64,000 nt of DNA. Origin: Pseudomonas sp. H1h (lineage in GTDB: Bacteria; Pseudomonadota; Gammaproteobacteria; Pseudomonadales; Pseudomonadaceae). Within the stretch, counting starts at the first letter, position 1, and the number at the start of each line of letters is the position of its first letter. The position numbers were made by a program, and so were the translations under genes. Below, piece after piece: positions 43,418 to 51,719 of this stretch. The stretch spans positions 142,562-206,561 of the forward strand of contig NZ_AYMJ01000030.1 of NCBI RefSeq assembly GCF_000633255.1. The letters run 5' to 3'. The notes beneath the pieces were generated by a model, which was not told the DNA's origin, did not search any database, and worked only from the letters and a program-made list of their open reading frames with translations.

Positions 43418-44626
43418 TTAAACCTGGTTCAGACGTTCGGCGATAAAAGTGACCAGTTGGCGAGCGATCTTGCTCTTGCTGGTCTGGGCGAAAACCGTGG
43501 CGTGCAGCTCACGGTCAATCACGCTGCAGGCGTTTTCTTCGCTGTTGAAACCGATGCTCGGGTTGGCGACGTCGTTGGCGACGATCAAATCGAGATTCTT
43601 GTCTTTCAGCTTGCGTGCAGCGTAGTCGAGCAGGTGTTCGGTCTCGGCAGCGAAGCCGACACTGAACGGACGGTCGGGGCGGGTTGCGATGGTGGCCAGG
43701 ATGTCCGGGTTGCGCACCATTTGCAGGACGAAGCCGTCGCCGCTTGTAGGGTCTTTCTTGAGTTTTTGCGGGGCAACGACTTCCGGACGGTAGTCCGCCA
43801 CCGCTGCCGAGGCGATGAACACGTCACACGGGATGGCCGATTCGCACGCCGCGAGCATGTCGCGGGCGCTGACCACGTCGATGCGCGTAACGCGATCCGG
43901 AGTCGGCAGGTGCACCGGGCCGCTGATCAGCGTCACGCGGGCACCGGCTTCCACGGCGGCTTCGGCCAGGGCAAAGCCCATTTTGCCGGAGCTGTGGTTG
44001 GTGATGTAGCGCACCGGGTCGATGTTTTCCTGGGTCGGGCCGGCAGTGATCACCACGTGCTTGCCGGTCAGCGCCTGACGCTGGAAGCAATCCGCCGCGC
44101 ATTGAGCCAGGTCGGTGGCCTCCATCATCCGGCCCATGCCGACGTCGCCGCAGGCCTGGCTGCCGGAGGCCGGGCCGAAGGTCTTCAGGCCACGGCTTTC
44201 CAGGAGTTGCAGGTTGGCCTGGGTCGCCGGGTCGCGCCACATCGCCTGGTTCATCGCCGGAGCGACGGCCACTACAGCGTCGGTGGCCAGCACCAGGGTG
44301 GTCAGCAAATCGTTGGCGATGCCTTGGGCCAGGCGGGCGATCAGGTCGGCAGTGGCCGGGGCAATCAGCACCAGATCGGCCCATTTGGCCAGCTCGATGT
44401 GGCCCATCGCCGCTTCGGCGGCCGGGTCGAGCAAATCCAGGTGAACCGGGTGCCCGGAGAGGGCCTGCATGGTCAGCGGGGTGATGAACTCGGCGCCGCC
44501 ATGGGTCATGACCACGCGCACTTCGGCGCCCTGGTCGATCAGGCGACGAACCAGATCGGCGCTCTTGTAGGCCGCGATGCCGCCGCCGACGCCCAGAACG
44601 ATGCGTTTCCGATACAGCCGCTGCAT
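43418..44626 (-). CDS. coaBC: Coenzyme A biosynthesis bifunctional protein CoaBC
   Basis: A 402-residue protein. The N-terminal flavin-dependent phosphopantothenoylcysteine decarboxylase (CoaC; VLGVGGGIAAYKSADLVRRL, PAMNQAMW) is fused to the C-terminal phosphopantothenate-cysteine ligase (CoaB; VITAGPTQENIDPVRYITNH, HSSGKMGFALAEAA). Start at MQRLYRK (44626) gives normal length; 23 extra in-frame residues lie upstream. Divergent from radC. Confidence 0.96.
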   Translation of the reverse strand: MQRLYRKRIVLGVGGGIAAYKSADLVRRLIDQGAEVRVVMTHGGAEFITPLTMQALSGHPVHLDLLDPAAEAAMGHIELAKWADLVLIAPATADLIARLAQGIANDLLTTLVLATDAVVAVAPAMNQAMWRDPATQANLQLLESRGLKTFGPASGSQACGDVGMGRMMEATDLAQCAADCFQRQALTGKHVVITAGPTQENIDPVRYITNHSSGKMGFALAEAAVEAGARVTLISGPVHLPTPDRVTRIDVVSARDMLAACESAIPCDVFIASAAVADYRPEVVAPQKLKKDPTSGDGFVLQMVRNPDILATIATRPDRPFSVGFAAETEHLLDYAARKLKDKNLDLIVANDVANPSIGFNSEENACSVIDRELHATVFAQTSKSKIARQLVTFIAERLNQV

Positions 44627-44761
44627 AGGTCTGCCTTTCATTTCGTGGGTGACATACGTGGCGAAACCCCCTCCCCAGGGTGAATTCGCCCGCAAAAAAG
44701 ATGGGCTACGATATCACAGCGACCGCTACGGAACAGCGGCGCTCACAGACAAGGAACGTGT

Positions 44762-45436
44762 ATGAGTATTCGCGATTGGCCTGCGGCGGAACGGCCGCGG
44801 GAAAGGTTACTTGAACAGGGTTCTGCGAGCCTCTCGGACGCCGAGTTACTGGCGATTTTTTTGCGCACGGGAGTTGTTGGAAAAAGCGCAGTGGACTTGG
44901 CGCGACACTTGTTGAATCAGTTCGGCAGCCTGCGTTTGTTGCTTGAGGCCGATCAGGAAGCATTCAGCAAACAGTTAGGTTTGGGGCCCGCAAAGTTTGC
45001 ACAGTTGCAGGCTGCTCAAGAAATGAACCGGCGGTATCTGGCTGAGCGCTCACGCAGAGAGCCGGCGCTGGAGAATCCGCAGGCGGTTCGGGATTACCTG
45101 AAATCGATGCTACGCCACGAGCCGCACGAGGTGTTTGGTTGCCTGTTTCTGGACTCCAAGCATCAAGTATTGACGTTCGAGGCACTGTTTCGTGGCTCGA
45201 TCGACAACACCAGTGTGCATCCACGTGAAGTGGTGAAGCGTGCCTTGGCGAACAATGCCGCGGCCGTGATCCTCTGCCACAACCATCCGTCGGGCAATAC
45301 CGATCCCAGTCAGGCGGACAGGCAACTGACCAAGCGTTTGCAGAAGGCGCTGGAGCTGATTGATGTGCGGGTGCTCGATCACTTCATCGTTGGCGATGGC
45401 GAGCCGTTGTCGATGGCGGAGTGTGGCTGGATGTAG
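44762..45436 (+). CDS. radC: RadC family JAMM-domain protein
   Basis: A 224-residue protein: IRDWPAAERPRERLLEQG at the N-terminus and the JAMM metal motif HNHPSGNTDPSQAD. Despite its name, a DNA-repair role for RadC is unproven. Complete and in the conserved position beside coaBC. Confidence 0.95.
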   Translation: MSIRDWPAAERPRERLLEQGSASLSDAELLAIFLRTGVVGKSAVDLARHLLNQFGSLRLLLEADQEAFSKQLGLGPAKFAQLQAAQEMNRRYLAERSRREPALENPQAVRDYLKSMLRHEPHEVFGCLFLDSKHQVLTFEALFRGSIDNTSVHPREVVKRALANNAAAVILCHNHPSGNTDPSQADRQLTKRLQKALELIDVRVLDHFIVGDGEPLSMAECGWM

Positions 45437-45460
45437 CTTTCAAGAACAAACGCCAACCCC

Positions 45461-45549
45461 TGTGGGAGCGGGCTTGCTCGCGAAGGCGGTGGGTCAGTCA
45501 CTAAAAATGTTGGCTGATCCGACGCATTCGCGAGCAAGCCCGCTCCCAC
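45461..45549. repeat. REPIN: inverted pair of GTGGGAGCG elements
   Basis: TGTGGGAGCGGGCTTGCTCG at 45461 and inverse arm 45527-45549, between convergent radC and the substrate-binding protein gene. Confidence 0.9.
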
Positions 45550-45570
45550 TGGGGGCTGTGTTGTGGCGGG

Positions 45571-47157
45571 TTATTTCAGGGTGACCCTGGAATAGTCCTG
45601 ACGGCCAAACGGGCTGACGGAGTAACCCTGCACGTCCTTGCGCGTCAGCGCATACGCCGTCGGATGCGCCAGCGGCAGCCACAGCGCCTGCTGCTGAATC
45701 TGCGCCTGCGCCTGCTCGTACAGCTTGGTGCGCACACCTTGTTCGCTGGTGGTCTTGCCGGCGCTGATCAGCTTGTCCAGGTCGGCGTTGCAGTAGCGGG
45801 CGAAGTTGGTGCCGGACTTGACCGCCGCACAGGAAAACTGCGGTGTAAGGAAGTTGTCCGGGTCGCCGTTGTCGCCGGCCCAGCCCATGAACAACAGGTC
45901 ATGCTCGCCGGCCTTGGCGCGGCGAATCAGTTCGCCCCATTCGATCACGCGGATTTCCGCCTGGATGCCGATTTCTGCCAAGTCCGATTGCAGCAGCTGG
46001 GCGCCCAGGCTCGGGTTCGGGTTGAGCAGGCTGCCGGACGGTCGGGTCCAGATGGTGGTCTGAAAACCGTCCTTGAGTCCGGCCTTGGCCATCAGTGCCT
46101 TGGCCTTGGCCACGTCATGAGGATAGCCCGGCAGGTTCTTCGCGTAGCTCCAGGTGTTTGGCGGGTAAGGGCCGCTGGCCGGTTCCGCGGTGTCCTCGAA
46201 CACGGCTTTGACGTAGTTGGCCTTGTCGAAGGCAAGGTTGATCGCCTGGCGGACTTCCGGCTTGTCCAGCGGTGGGTGCTGGCTGTTGATGCCGACGAAG
46301 GCGGTCATGAAGGCGTCAGTCTTTTCCACTTTCAGCGTCGGCTCTTGCTGCGCCGCTTGTACATCCAGCGGTTTTGGCGAAAGCGCGATCTGGCACTCGT
46401 TGCGTCGCAGCTTTTGCAGGCGCACGTTGGCGTCCGGGGTGATGGCGAAGATCAGCGGGTCGACCGCAGGCTTGCCGCCGAAGTAGTCCGGGTTGGCCTT
46501 GTAGCGCACCGAGGCGTCTTTCTGGAAGCGCGTGAACACGAACGGGCCGGTGCCGATCGGCTGGCTGTTGAGCTTGTCGGTCGCGTCGGCCTTGAGCAGT
46601 TTGTCGGCGTATTCGGCGGAATAAATTGAGGCGAAGCCCATGCTCAGGGTCGCGAGGAACGTCGAGTCCGGGTGGTCGAGGGTAAAGCGCACGGTTAACG
46701 GGTCGAGTGCGTCGATCTTCTTGATCAGCGCCGGCAACTGCATGGACTGGGCGTGCGGGAAGCCGCTTTGCGCCACTTTGTGCCATGGGTTGGCCGGATC
46801 AAGCATGCGGTCGAAGCTGAACTTGACGTCTTCGGCGCTCAGGGTGCGGGTCGGCTTGAAATAGTCAGTGCTGTGAAACTTCACCTGCGGGTGCAGTTTG
46901 AACACGTAGCTCAGGCCATCGGTGCTGACTTCCCAGCTGTCGGCCAGGCTGGGCACGACTTTGCCGCTGGCAGTGTCGAAGTCCACGAGGCGGTTCATCA
47001 GTACATCGGCCGAAGCATTGGTGGTGGTCAGCGAGTTGTATTGCACCACGTCGAACCCTTCAGGGCTGGCCTCGGTGCAGACGCTCAGGGCGGCAGCCTG
47101 GGCCAGAGGGCTCAGCAGAAGCGGGGCGAGCAACAGGGGTAGGGCAGCGAGGCGCAT
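45571..47157 (-). CDS. Dipeptide-type ABC transporter substrate-binding protein (orphan)
   Basis: A 528-residue periplasmic protein with a signal peptide (LPLLLAPLLLSPLAQA). It has the SBP family 5 pattern: CTEASPEGFDVVQYNS, LADSWEVSTDGLSYVFKL, YFKPTRTLSAEDVKFSFDRM, GTGPFVFTRF. No permease or ATPase genes are adjacent, so it must feed a transporter encoded elsewhere. Gene order beside rpmB and radC matches P. aeruginosa PA5317, a DppA paralogue. The exact ligand is not readable from the sequence. Confidence 0.9.
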   Translation of the reverse strand: MRLAALPLLLAPLLLSPLAQAAALSVCTEASPEGFDVVQYNSLTTTNASADVLMNRLVDFDTASGKVVPSLADSWEVSTDGLSYVFKLHPQVKFHSTDYFKPTRTLSAEDVKFSFDRMLDPANPWHKVAQSGFPHAQSMQLPALIKKIDALDPLTVRFTLDHPDSTFLATLSMGFASIYSAEYADKLLKADATDKLNSQPIGTGPFVFTRFQKDASVRYKANPDYFGGKPAVDPLIFAITPDANVRLQKLRRNECQIALSPKPLDVQAAQQEPTLKVEKTDAFMTAFVGINSQHPPLDKPEVRQAINLAFDKANYVKAVFEDTAEPASGPYPPNTWSYAKNLPGYPHDVAKAKALMAKAGLKDGFQTTIWTRPSGSLLNPNPSLGAQLLQSDLAEIGIQAEIRVIEWGELIRRAKAGEHDLLFMGWAGDNGDPDNFLTPQFSCAAVKSGTNFARYCNADLDKLISAGKTTSEQGVRTKLYEQAQAQIQQQALWLPLAHPTAYALTRKDVQGYSVSPFGRQDYSRVTLK

Positions 47158-47425
47158 GGTCGGCTTCCTTTACAGATCGAAGGCCATCTGCAGGTGCAGT
47201 CTGGAAAAGGGTTACCCTAGAGGGCTGGATTGCAAATGACTATCCCCTTTTTGCATTTTCGGGGCAGCGCAGTGGCGTTTTTCAGACCGCGGCGCGTGGC
47301 GAAAAGTCGGAAACGCCCTGGAGAGCGGTTTTCTGCGACGAGTGGTCAAAACTCGCGGCAGCCTTTATCCAAAGCGTCCGCAGCGGGAAAAAGCGCCTTT
47401 TTGCCGGTTGATTGCACATCCATTG

Positions 47426-47454
47426 TTGTTGCACCCCGGTCTTTCTGGTATAAA
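47426..47454 (+). promoter_or_regulatory. Candidate sigma-70 promoter of rpmB-rpmG
   Basis: TTGTTG (47426-47431) and TATAAA (47449-47454) with 17-base spacing. Transcription would start near 47461, leaving a ~140-base leader before rpmB. The remainder of the 47158-47425 gap shows nothing recognisable. Confidence 0.65.
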
Positions 47455-47475
47455 GCAGCGCTCTTTTCTAGGGGC

Positions 47476-47594
47476 CCGGTTCCTTCACTGTAGGTGTAGC
47501 CGGTAAGACCTCTAAAGAAACGCGGCGCCTGGCGCCAAATGACTGAGAGATTAAGCGGCCAACCCATGCCGGGTTGGGCATGTGGTTTTAGAGG
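47476..47594 (+). promoter_or_regulatory. Structured 5' leader of rpmB
   Basis: The ~140-base untranslated leader can fold extensively. CCGG (47476-47479) can pair with CCGG (47500-47503). CCTCTAAA (47509-47516) pairs perfectly with TTTAGAGG (47587-47594), which ends 8 bases before the rpmB ATG next to the GAGG ribosome site. Inside are GGCGCC repeats (47524-47536) and hairpin CCAACCC/GGGTTGG (47559-47565/47571-47577). Such a closed multi-branch leader suggests autoregulation by a ribosomal protein; this is inferred from pairing alone. Confidence 0.5.
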
Positions 47595-47602
47595 GCTGAG
47601 GC

Positions 47603-47836
47603 ATGTCGAGAGTATGTCAAGTTACCGGTAAGGGTCCGGTAACCGGGAATAACATTTCCCACGCAAACAACAAAACCCGTCGTCGTTTCCTGCCGAACCT
47701 GCAGCATCACCGCTTCTGGGTTGAAGAAGAGAAACGTTTTGTGCGTCTGCGCGTATCTGCCAAAGGCATGCGCATCATCGACAAGCGTGGCATCAGTGTC
47801 GTGCTCGCCGAACTTCGCCGCGATGGCAAGATTTAA
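47603..47836 (+). CDS. rpmB: 50S ribosomal protein L28
   Basis: A 77-residue protein: MSRVCQVTGKGPVTGNNISH, NKTRRRFLPNLQ and LRVSAKGMRIIDKRG. It is a late-assembling large-subunit protein. It is co-transcribed with rpmG, 11 bases downstream. Confidence 0.98.
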   Translation: MSRVCQVTGKGPVTGNNISHANNKTRRRFLPNLQHHRFWVEEEKRFVRLRVSAKGMRIIDKRGISVVLAELRRDGKI

Positions 47837-47847
47837 GGGAGCTAATC

Positions 47848-48003
47848 ATGCGTGAATTGATTCGTTTGATCTCGAGCGCCGGTACTGGTCACTTCTACAC
47901 TACCGACAAGAACAAGCGTACTACTCCGGACAAAATCGAGATCAAGAAATATGATCCGGTTGTTCGCAAGCACGTGATCTACAAGGAAGGCAAAATCAAG
48001 TAA
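47848..48003 (+). CDS. rpmG: 50S ribosomal protein L33
   Basis: A 51-residue protein: MRELIRLISSAGTGHFYTT, KNKRTTPDKIEIKKYDP, ending EGKIK. It lacks the Cys pairs of zinc-binding L33 paralogues, so it is the zinc-independent form. AAGGGAG precedes the ATG. Short enough to be missed by length cut-offs. Confidence 0.97.
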   Translation: MRELIRLISSAGTGHFYTTDKNKRTTPDKIEIKKYDPVVRKHVIYKEGKIK

Positions 48004-48022
48004 TTGATTTTTCCCGACTTAC

Positions 48023-48058
48023 AAAAAAGGCCCGTATCTCACGATACGGGCCTTTTTT
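48023..48058 (+). terminator. Terminator of rpmB-rpmG
   Basis: AAAAAAGGCCCGTATC, loop TCAC, GATACGGGCC then TTTTTT. A strong bidirectional-type rho-independent terminator, 19 bases after the rpmG stop. Confidence 0.93.
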
Positions 48059-48093
48059 GTTGCCTGGAGTTTTGTGCTGACTGTTGCGACGCT

Positions 48094-48157
48094 TTCGCGA
48101 GCAGGCTCGCTCCCACAATGGAATGCGGTCGAATGTGGGAGCGAGCCTGCTCGCGAA
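48094..48157. repeat. REPIN, reverse-arm subtype
   Basis: TTCGCGAGCAGGCTCGCTCC (then CACA) comes first and TGTGGGAGCGAGCCTGCTCG second, with a 16-base spacer. Arm order is opposite to, and the core (GAGCCTGC) differs from, the GCGGGCTTGC type. Confidence 0.88.
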
Positions 48158-48183
48158 GGGGCCGGTAATATCAGCGAAAATCC

Positions 48184-48546
48184 TCAGGCCTTCTGTTCAA
48201 AGATCACATAGACCTTGCGGCAAGCCTCCAGCACTTCCCAAGTGCCGCGGAACCCTGCCGGAATCACAAAGCGATCACCAACACGCAACGTCTTGGCATT
48301 GCCATCGCTGTCACGCAGCACCGAAACCCCCTGCAGGATTTCGCAATATTCATGTTCGGTGTAATTCACCGTCCATTGGCCAACCGCACCTTCCCACACG
48401 CCAACGCCCATTTGCCCACAAGGGCTTTCGTATTGATGGAACACCGCTTGTTCAGGGTCACCTTTGAGCACTTTGGCCGGGTCCGGGCGATAGCGTTCGG
48501 CTTCGCTGCTGGTCAGGCTGATGTCGACGACGTTCTGGATGTTCAT
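48184..48546 (-). CDS. Cupin-domain protein
   Basis: A 120-residue single-domain cupin: WTVNYTEHEYCEILQGVSVL and GDRFVIPAGFRGTWEVLEACRKVYV, the Cupin_3 (DUF861) pattern seen in small enzymes related to ureidoglycine aminohydrolase. Activity unknown. It is divergent from the kauB aldehyde dehydrogenase gene across a 234-base gap, suggesting a related role in amine metabolism (inference). Confidence 0.8.
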   Translation of the reverse strand: MNIQNVVDISLTSSEAERYRPDPAKVLKGDPEQAVFHQYESPCGQMGVGVWEGAVGQWTVNYTEHEYCEILQGVSVLRDSDGNAKTLRVGDRFVIPAGFRGTWEVLEACRKVYVIFEQKA

Positions 48547-48780
48547 TGTTGTTTTCTCCCGTGATGACGGCGCGGTGGCTTGAAAGGGCCAAAGTCTATG
48601 TTTATTAAAATGAACACCGCAAGGCCGTATAGCGCGCTTATGTCAAATATATTGAAACAACCCCGGCCGCTGGTTTAGGGTGGCGGGTGCCTTGAGCCGA
48701 AAAGCAGGCTGGCCGGGCAGCATTCCTGAAGACGACCGCGAAGAACGCGGCGCTCTATTCAACAAGAGGAGGACACTCGA

Positions 48781-50274
48781 ATGACCACCCTGACTCGTGC
48801 CGATTGGGAACAACGCGCCCGCGACCTGAAGATCGAAGGCCGCGCCTACCTCAATGGCGAATACACCGACGCCGTCTCCGGCGAGACCTTCGAGTGCATC
48901 AGCCCGGTCGATGGCCGTCTGCTGGGCAAGATTGCCAGCTGTGATGCCGCCGACGCCCAGCGCGCTGTGGAAAATGCCCGCGCCACGTTCAATTCCGGCG
49001 TCTGGTCGCGCCTGGCGCCGACCAAACGCAAAGCCACCATGATTCGTTTCGCCGGCCTGCTCAAGCAGCACGCTGAGGAGCTGGCGCTGCTCGAAACCCT
49101 CGACATGGGCAAGCCGATCAGTGACTCGCTGTACATCGACGTGCCAGGTGCGGCGCAAGCGCTGAGCTGGAGCGGTGAGGCGATCGACAAGATCTACGAC
49201 GAAGTCGCCGCCACGCCGCACGATCAACTGGGTCTGGTCACCCGCGAGCCAGTGGGCGTGGTCGGCGCCATCGTGCCGTGGAACTTCCCGTTGATGATGG
49301 CCTGCTGGAAACTGGGACCTGCGCTTTCGACCGGTAACTCGGTGATCCTCAAGCCGTCGGAAAAGTCCCCGCTGACCGCCATCCGTATCGCTGCGCTGGC
49401 CGTTGAAGCCGGTATTCCAAAAGGCGTGCTCAACGTGCTGCCGGGCTACGGTCACACCGTTGGCAAGGCGCTGGCCCTGCATAACGACGTCGACACTCTG
49501 GTGTTCACCGGTTCGACCAAGATCGCCAAGCAGCTAATGATTTACTCAGGCGAATCGAACATGAAGCGCGTGTGGCTGGAAGCCGGTGGCAAGAGCCCGA
49601 ACATCGTGTTTGCCGATGCGCCGGACTTGCAGGCCGCTGCCGAATCCGCCGCCAGCGCTATCGCCTTCAATCAGGGCGAAGTCTGCACCGCCGGTTCGCG
49701 TCTGCTGGTCGAGCGTTCGATCAAGGACACATTCCTGCCGATGGTGATCGAGGCGCTGAAAACCTGGAAGCCGGGCAACCCGCTGGATCCGGCGACCAAC
49801 GTCGGTGCGCTGGTCGATACCCAGCAGATGAACACCGTGCTGTCGTACATCGAATCCGGCCACACCGATGGCGCCAAACTGGTGGCTGGCGGCAAGCGCA
49901 TCCTGCAGGAAACCGGTGGCACTTACGTTGAACCGACGATCTTTGACGGCGTAAGCAACGCGATGAAGATCGCTCAGGAAGAGATCTTCGGCCCAGTGCT
50001 GTCGGTCATCGCGTTCGACACTGCCGAAGAAGCGATCCAGATCGCCAATGACACGCCGTATGGCCTGGCCGCTGCGGTATGGACCCAGGACATCTCCAAG
50101 GCGCATCTCACCGCCAAGGCCCTGCGTGCCGGCAGCGTGTGGGTCAACCAATACGACGGCGGTGATATGACTGCGCCGTTCGGTGGCTTCAAGCAGTCGG
50201 GCAACGGTCGTGACAAGTCGCTGCACGCGTTCGACAAGTACACCGAGCTGAAGGCGACGTGGATCAAGCTGTAA
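48781..50274 (+). CDS. kauB: Aldehyde dehydrogenase of polyamine/4-guanidinobutyrate catabolism
   Basis: A 497-residue NAD(P)-dependent aldehyde dehydrogenase: VPWNFPLMMACWKLGPAL, general base in LEAGGKSPN, catalytic Cys in NQGEVCTAGSRL, and FGGFKQSGNGRDKS. It is close to PuuC/KauB, which oxidise gamma-glutamyl-gamma-aminobutyraldehyde and related aminoaldehydes. Genome position (between rpmB/rpmG and dad genes) equals P. aeruginosa kauB. GAGGAGG precedes the start. Confidence 0.88.
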   Translation: MTTLTRADWEQRARDLKIEGRAYLNGEYTDAVSGETFECISPVDGRLLGKIASCDAADAQRAVENARATFNSGVWSRLAPTKRKATMIRFAGLLKQHAEELALLETLDMGKPISDSLYIDVPGAAQALSWSGEAIDKIYDEVAATPHDQLGLVTREPVGVVGAIVPWNFPLMMACWKLGPALSTGNSVILKPSEKSPLTAIRIAALAVEAGIPKGVLNVLPGYGHTVGKALALHNDVDTLVFTGSTKIAKQLMIYSGESNMKRVWLEAGGKSPNIVFADAPDLQAAAESAASAIAFNQGEVCTAGSRLLVERSIKDTFLPMVIEALKTWKPGNPLDPATNVGALVDTQQMNTVLSYIESGHTDGAKLVAGGKRILQETGGTYVEPTIFDGVSNAMKIAQEEIFGPVLSVIAFDTAEEAIQIANDTPYGLAAAVWTQDISKAHLTAKALRAGSVWVNQYDGGDMTAPFGGFKQSGNGRDKSLHAFDKYTELKATWIKL

Positions 50275-50283
50275 GCCTTTAGC

Positions 50284-50308
50284 GGGAGCCTGGCTCGTTC
50301 AGGCTCCC
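50284..50308 (+). terminator. Stem-loop after kauB
   Basis: GGGAGCCTG, loop GCTCGTT, CAGGCTCCC: a perfect 9-bp stem 9 bases after the stop. No T-tract follows, so it may stabilise the 3' end rather than terminate. Confidence 0.6.
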
Positions 50309-50326
50309 GAACATACAGAGATCCCC

Positions 50327-50416
50327 TGTGGGAGCGGGCTTGCTCGCGAAAGCGGTGTATCAGTCAGCACATTTGCTGAATGTGAAACCGTCTTCGCGAG
50401 CAAGCCCGCTCCCACA
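50327..50416. repeat. REPIN upstream of MFS gene
   Basis: TGTGGGAGCGGGCTTGCTCG at 50327 and inverse arm ending CCCACA at 50416. The spacer (CAGTCAGCACATTTGCTGAA core) is almost the same as in the REPIN after the MFS gene. Confidence 0.92.
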
Positions 50417-50460
50417 GTGGTTTTGTGCTGCATACAAGAATATCCACAGGAGCGTGGACC

Positions 50461-51606
50461 ATGCGTTGGGCGACGTATTTCGCCGTGTTGGCGTCTGTCT
50501 TGAGTGTCGGTCTGGCCCTGGGGGTCAGCATGCCGCTGGTGTCATTGCGCCTCGAGGGCTGGGGTTACGGCGCCTTCGCCATTGGTGTGATGGCGGCGAT
50601 GCCGGCAATTGGCGTGTTGCTGGGAGCGAAGATTTCCAGCCATCTGGCGGCGCGTTTCGGCACGGCGAACCTGATGCGCCTGTGCCTTTGGGCCGGGGCA
50701 TTGTCGATCGGGTTGCTGGCGCTGTTGCCGAGTTATCCGATCTGGCTGGTCCTGCGTCTGATGATCGGGGTGATCCTGACCATCGTGTTTATCCTTGGCG
50801 AGAGCTGGATCAACCAACTGGTGGTGGAGAACTGGCGCGGGCGTCTGGTGGCGCTGTATGGCAGCAGCTATGCGTTGAGCCAACTGTCTGGTCCGCTGCT
50901 ACTGGGCGCGCTCGGCACTGAGCACGATTACGGATTCTGGGTGGGCGTCGGGCTGTTGCTGGTTTCGCCCTTGTTGTTGCTGGGGCGCAGCGGTGCGCCG
51001 AGCAGTGAAGCCAGCAGCGTGACCTTCCGCGATCTGTGGGGCTTTGCCCGCGAGTTGCCGGCGATTGCCTGGGCGGTATCGTTGTTTGCAGCATTCGAGG
51101 CGATGATCCTGACCCTGCTGCCGGTGTATTGCCTGCAGCAGGGCTTCACCGCCGAGATCGCGCTGGCGATGGTCAGCACCGTGGTGGTCGGTGACGCCCT
51201 GCTGCAATTGCCGATTGGCGCATTGGCGGATTACCTGTCGCGGCGCACATTGTTCACCGGCTGCGCGGTGATCCTGATGTTGTCGAGCCTGGCGATCCCG
51301 CTGTTGATCGATACGCTGCTGATCTGGCCGTTGTGGGTATTGTTCGGTGCCAGCGCTGGCGGCTTGTTCACCTTGTCACTGATCCTGATCGGCGAGCGCT
51401 ATCGCGACGATGCGTTGGTGCGGGCCAATGCGCACATTGCGCAGCTGTGGGGTGTTGGCTGTCTGATCGGCCCTTTGATGGCGGGGGCGGGCAGCCAATG
51501 GATCAGCGGGCATGCGTTGCCGTTGTTGATGGCGGTCGGCGCATTTGGGCTGGTGATACTGCTGATGCGCCAAGGTGCATTCGGCACCGAAGCACAGCCT
51601 GCTTGA
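50461..51606 (+). CDS. Major facilitator superfamily transporter
   Basis: A 381-residue protein with about 12 membrane helices: LASVLSVGLALGVSMPLVSL, IGVMAAMPAIGVLLGAKI, LRLMIGVILTIVFILGESWI, then a second half from PAIAWAVSLFAAFEAMI. The loop AARFGTANLMR is the MFS A-loop region. Substrate unknown; YcaD-like in layout. AGGAG lies 10 bases before ATG 50461. Flanked on both sides by near-identical REPINs. Confidence 0.85.
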   Translation: MRWATYFAVLASVLSVGLALGVSMPLVSLRLEGWGYGAFAIGVMAAMPAIGVLLGAKISSHLAARFGTANLMRLCLWAGALSIGLLALLPSYPIWLVLRLMIGVILTIVFILGESWINQLVVENWRGRLVALYGSSYALSQLSGPLLLGALGTEHDYGFWVGVGLLLVSPLLLLGRSGAPSSEASSVTFRDLWGFARELPAIAWAVSLFAAFEAMILTLLPVYCLQQGFTAEIALAMVSTVVVGDALLQLPIGALADYLSRRTLFTGCAVILMLSSLAIPLLIDTLLIWPLWVLFGASAGGLFTLSLILIGERYRDDALVRANAHIAQLWGVGCLIGPLMAGAGSQWISGHALPLLMAVGAFGLVILLMRQGAFGTEAQPA

Positions 51607-51615
51607 ATGCTTCCC

Positions 51616-51705
51616 TGTGGGAGCGGGCTTGCTCGCGAAAGCGGTGTGTCAGTCAGCACATTGGCTGAATGTAAAACCGCATTCGCGAGCAAGCCCGCTC
51701 CCACA
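51616..51705. repeat. REPIN downstream of MFS gene
   Basis: TGTGGGAGCGGGCTTGCTCG at 51616 and inverse arm to 51705, same length (90 bases) and nearly the same spacer as the copy at 50327. Confidence 0.92.
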
Positions 51706-51719
51706 AGGGACAACCGTGA

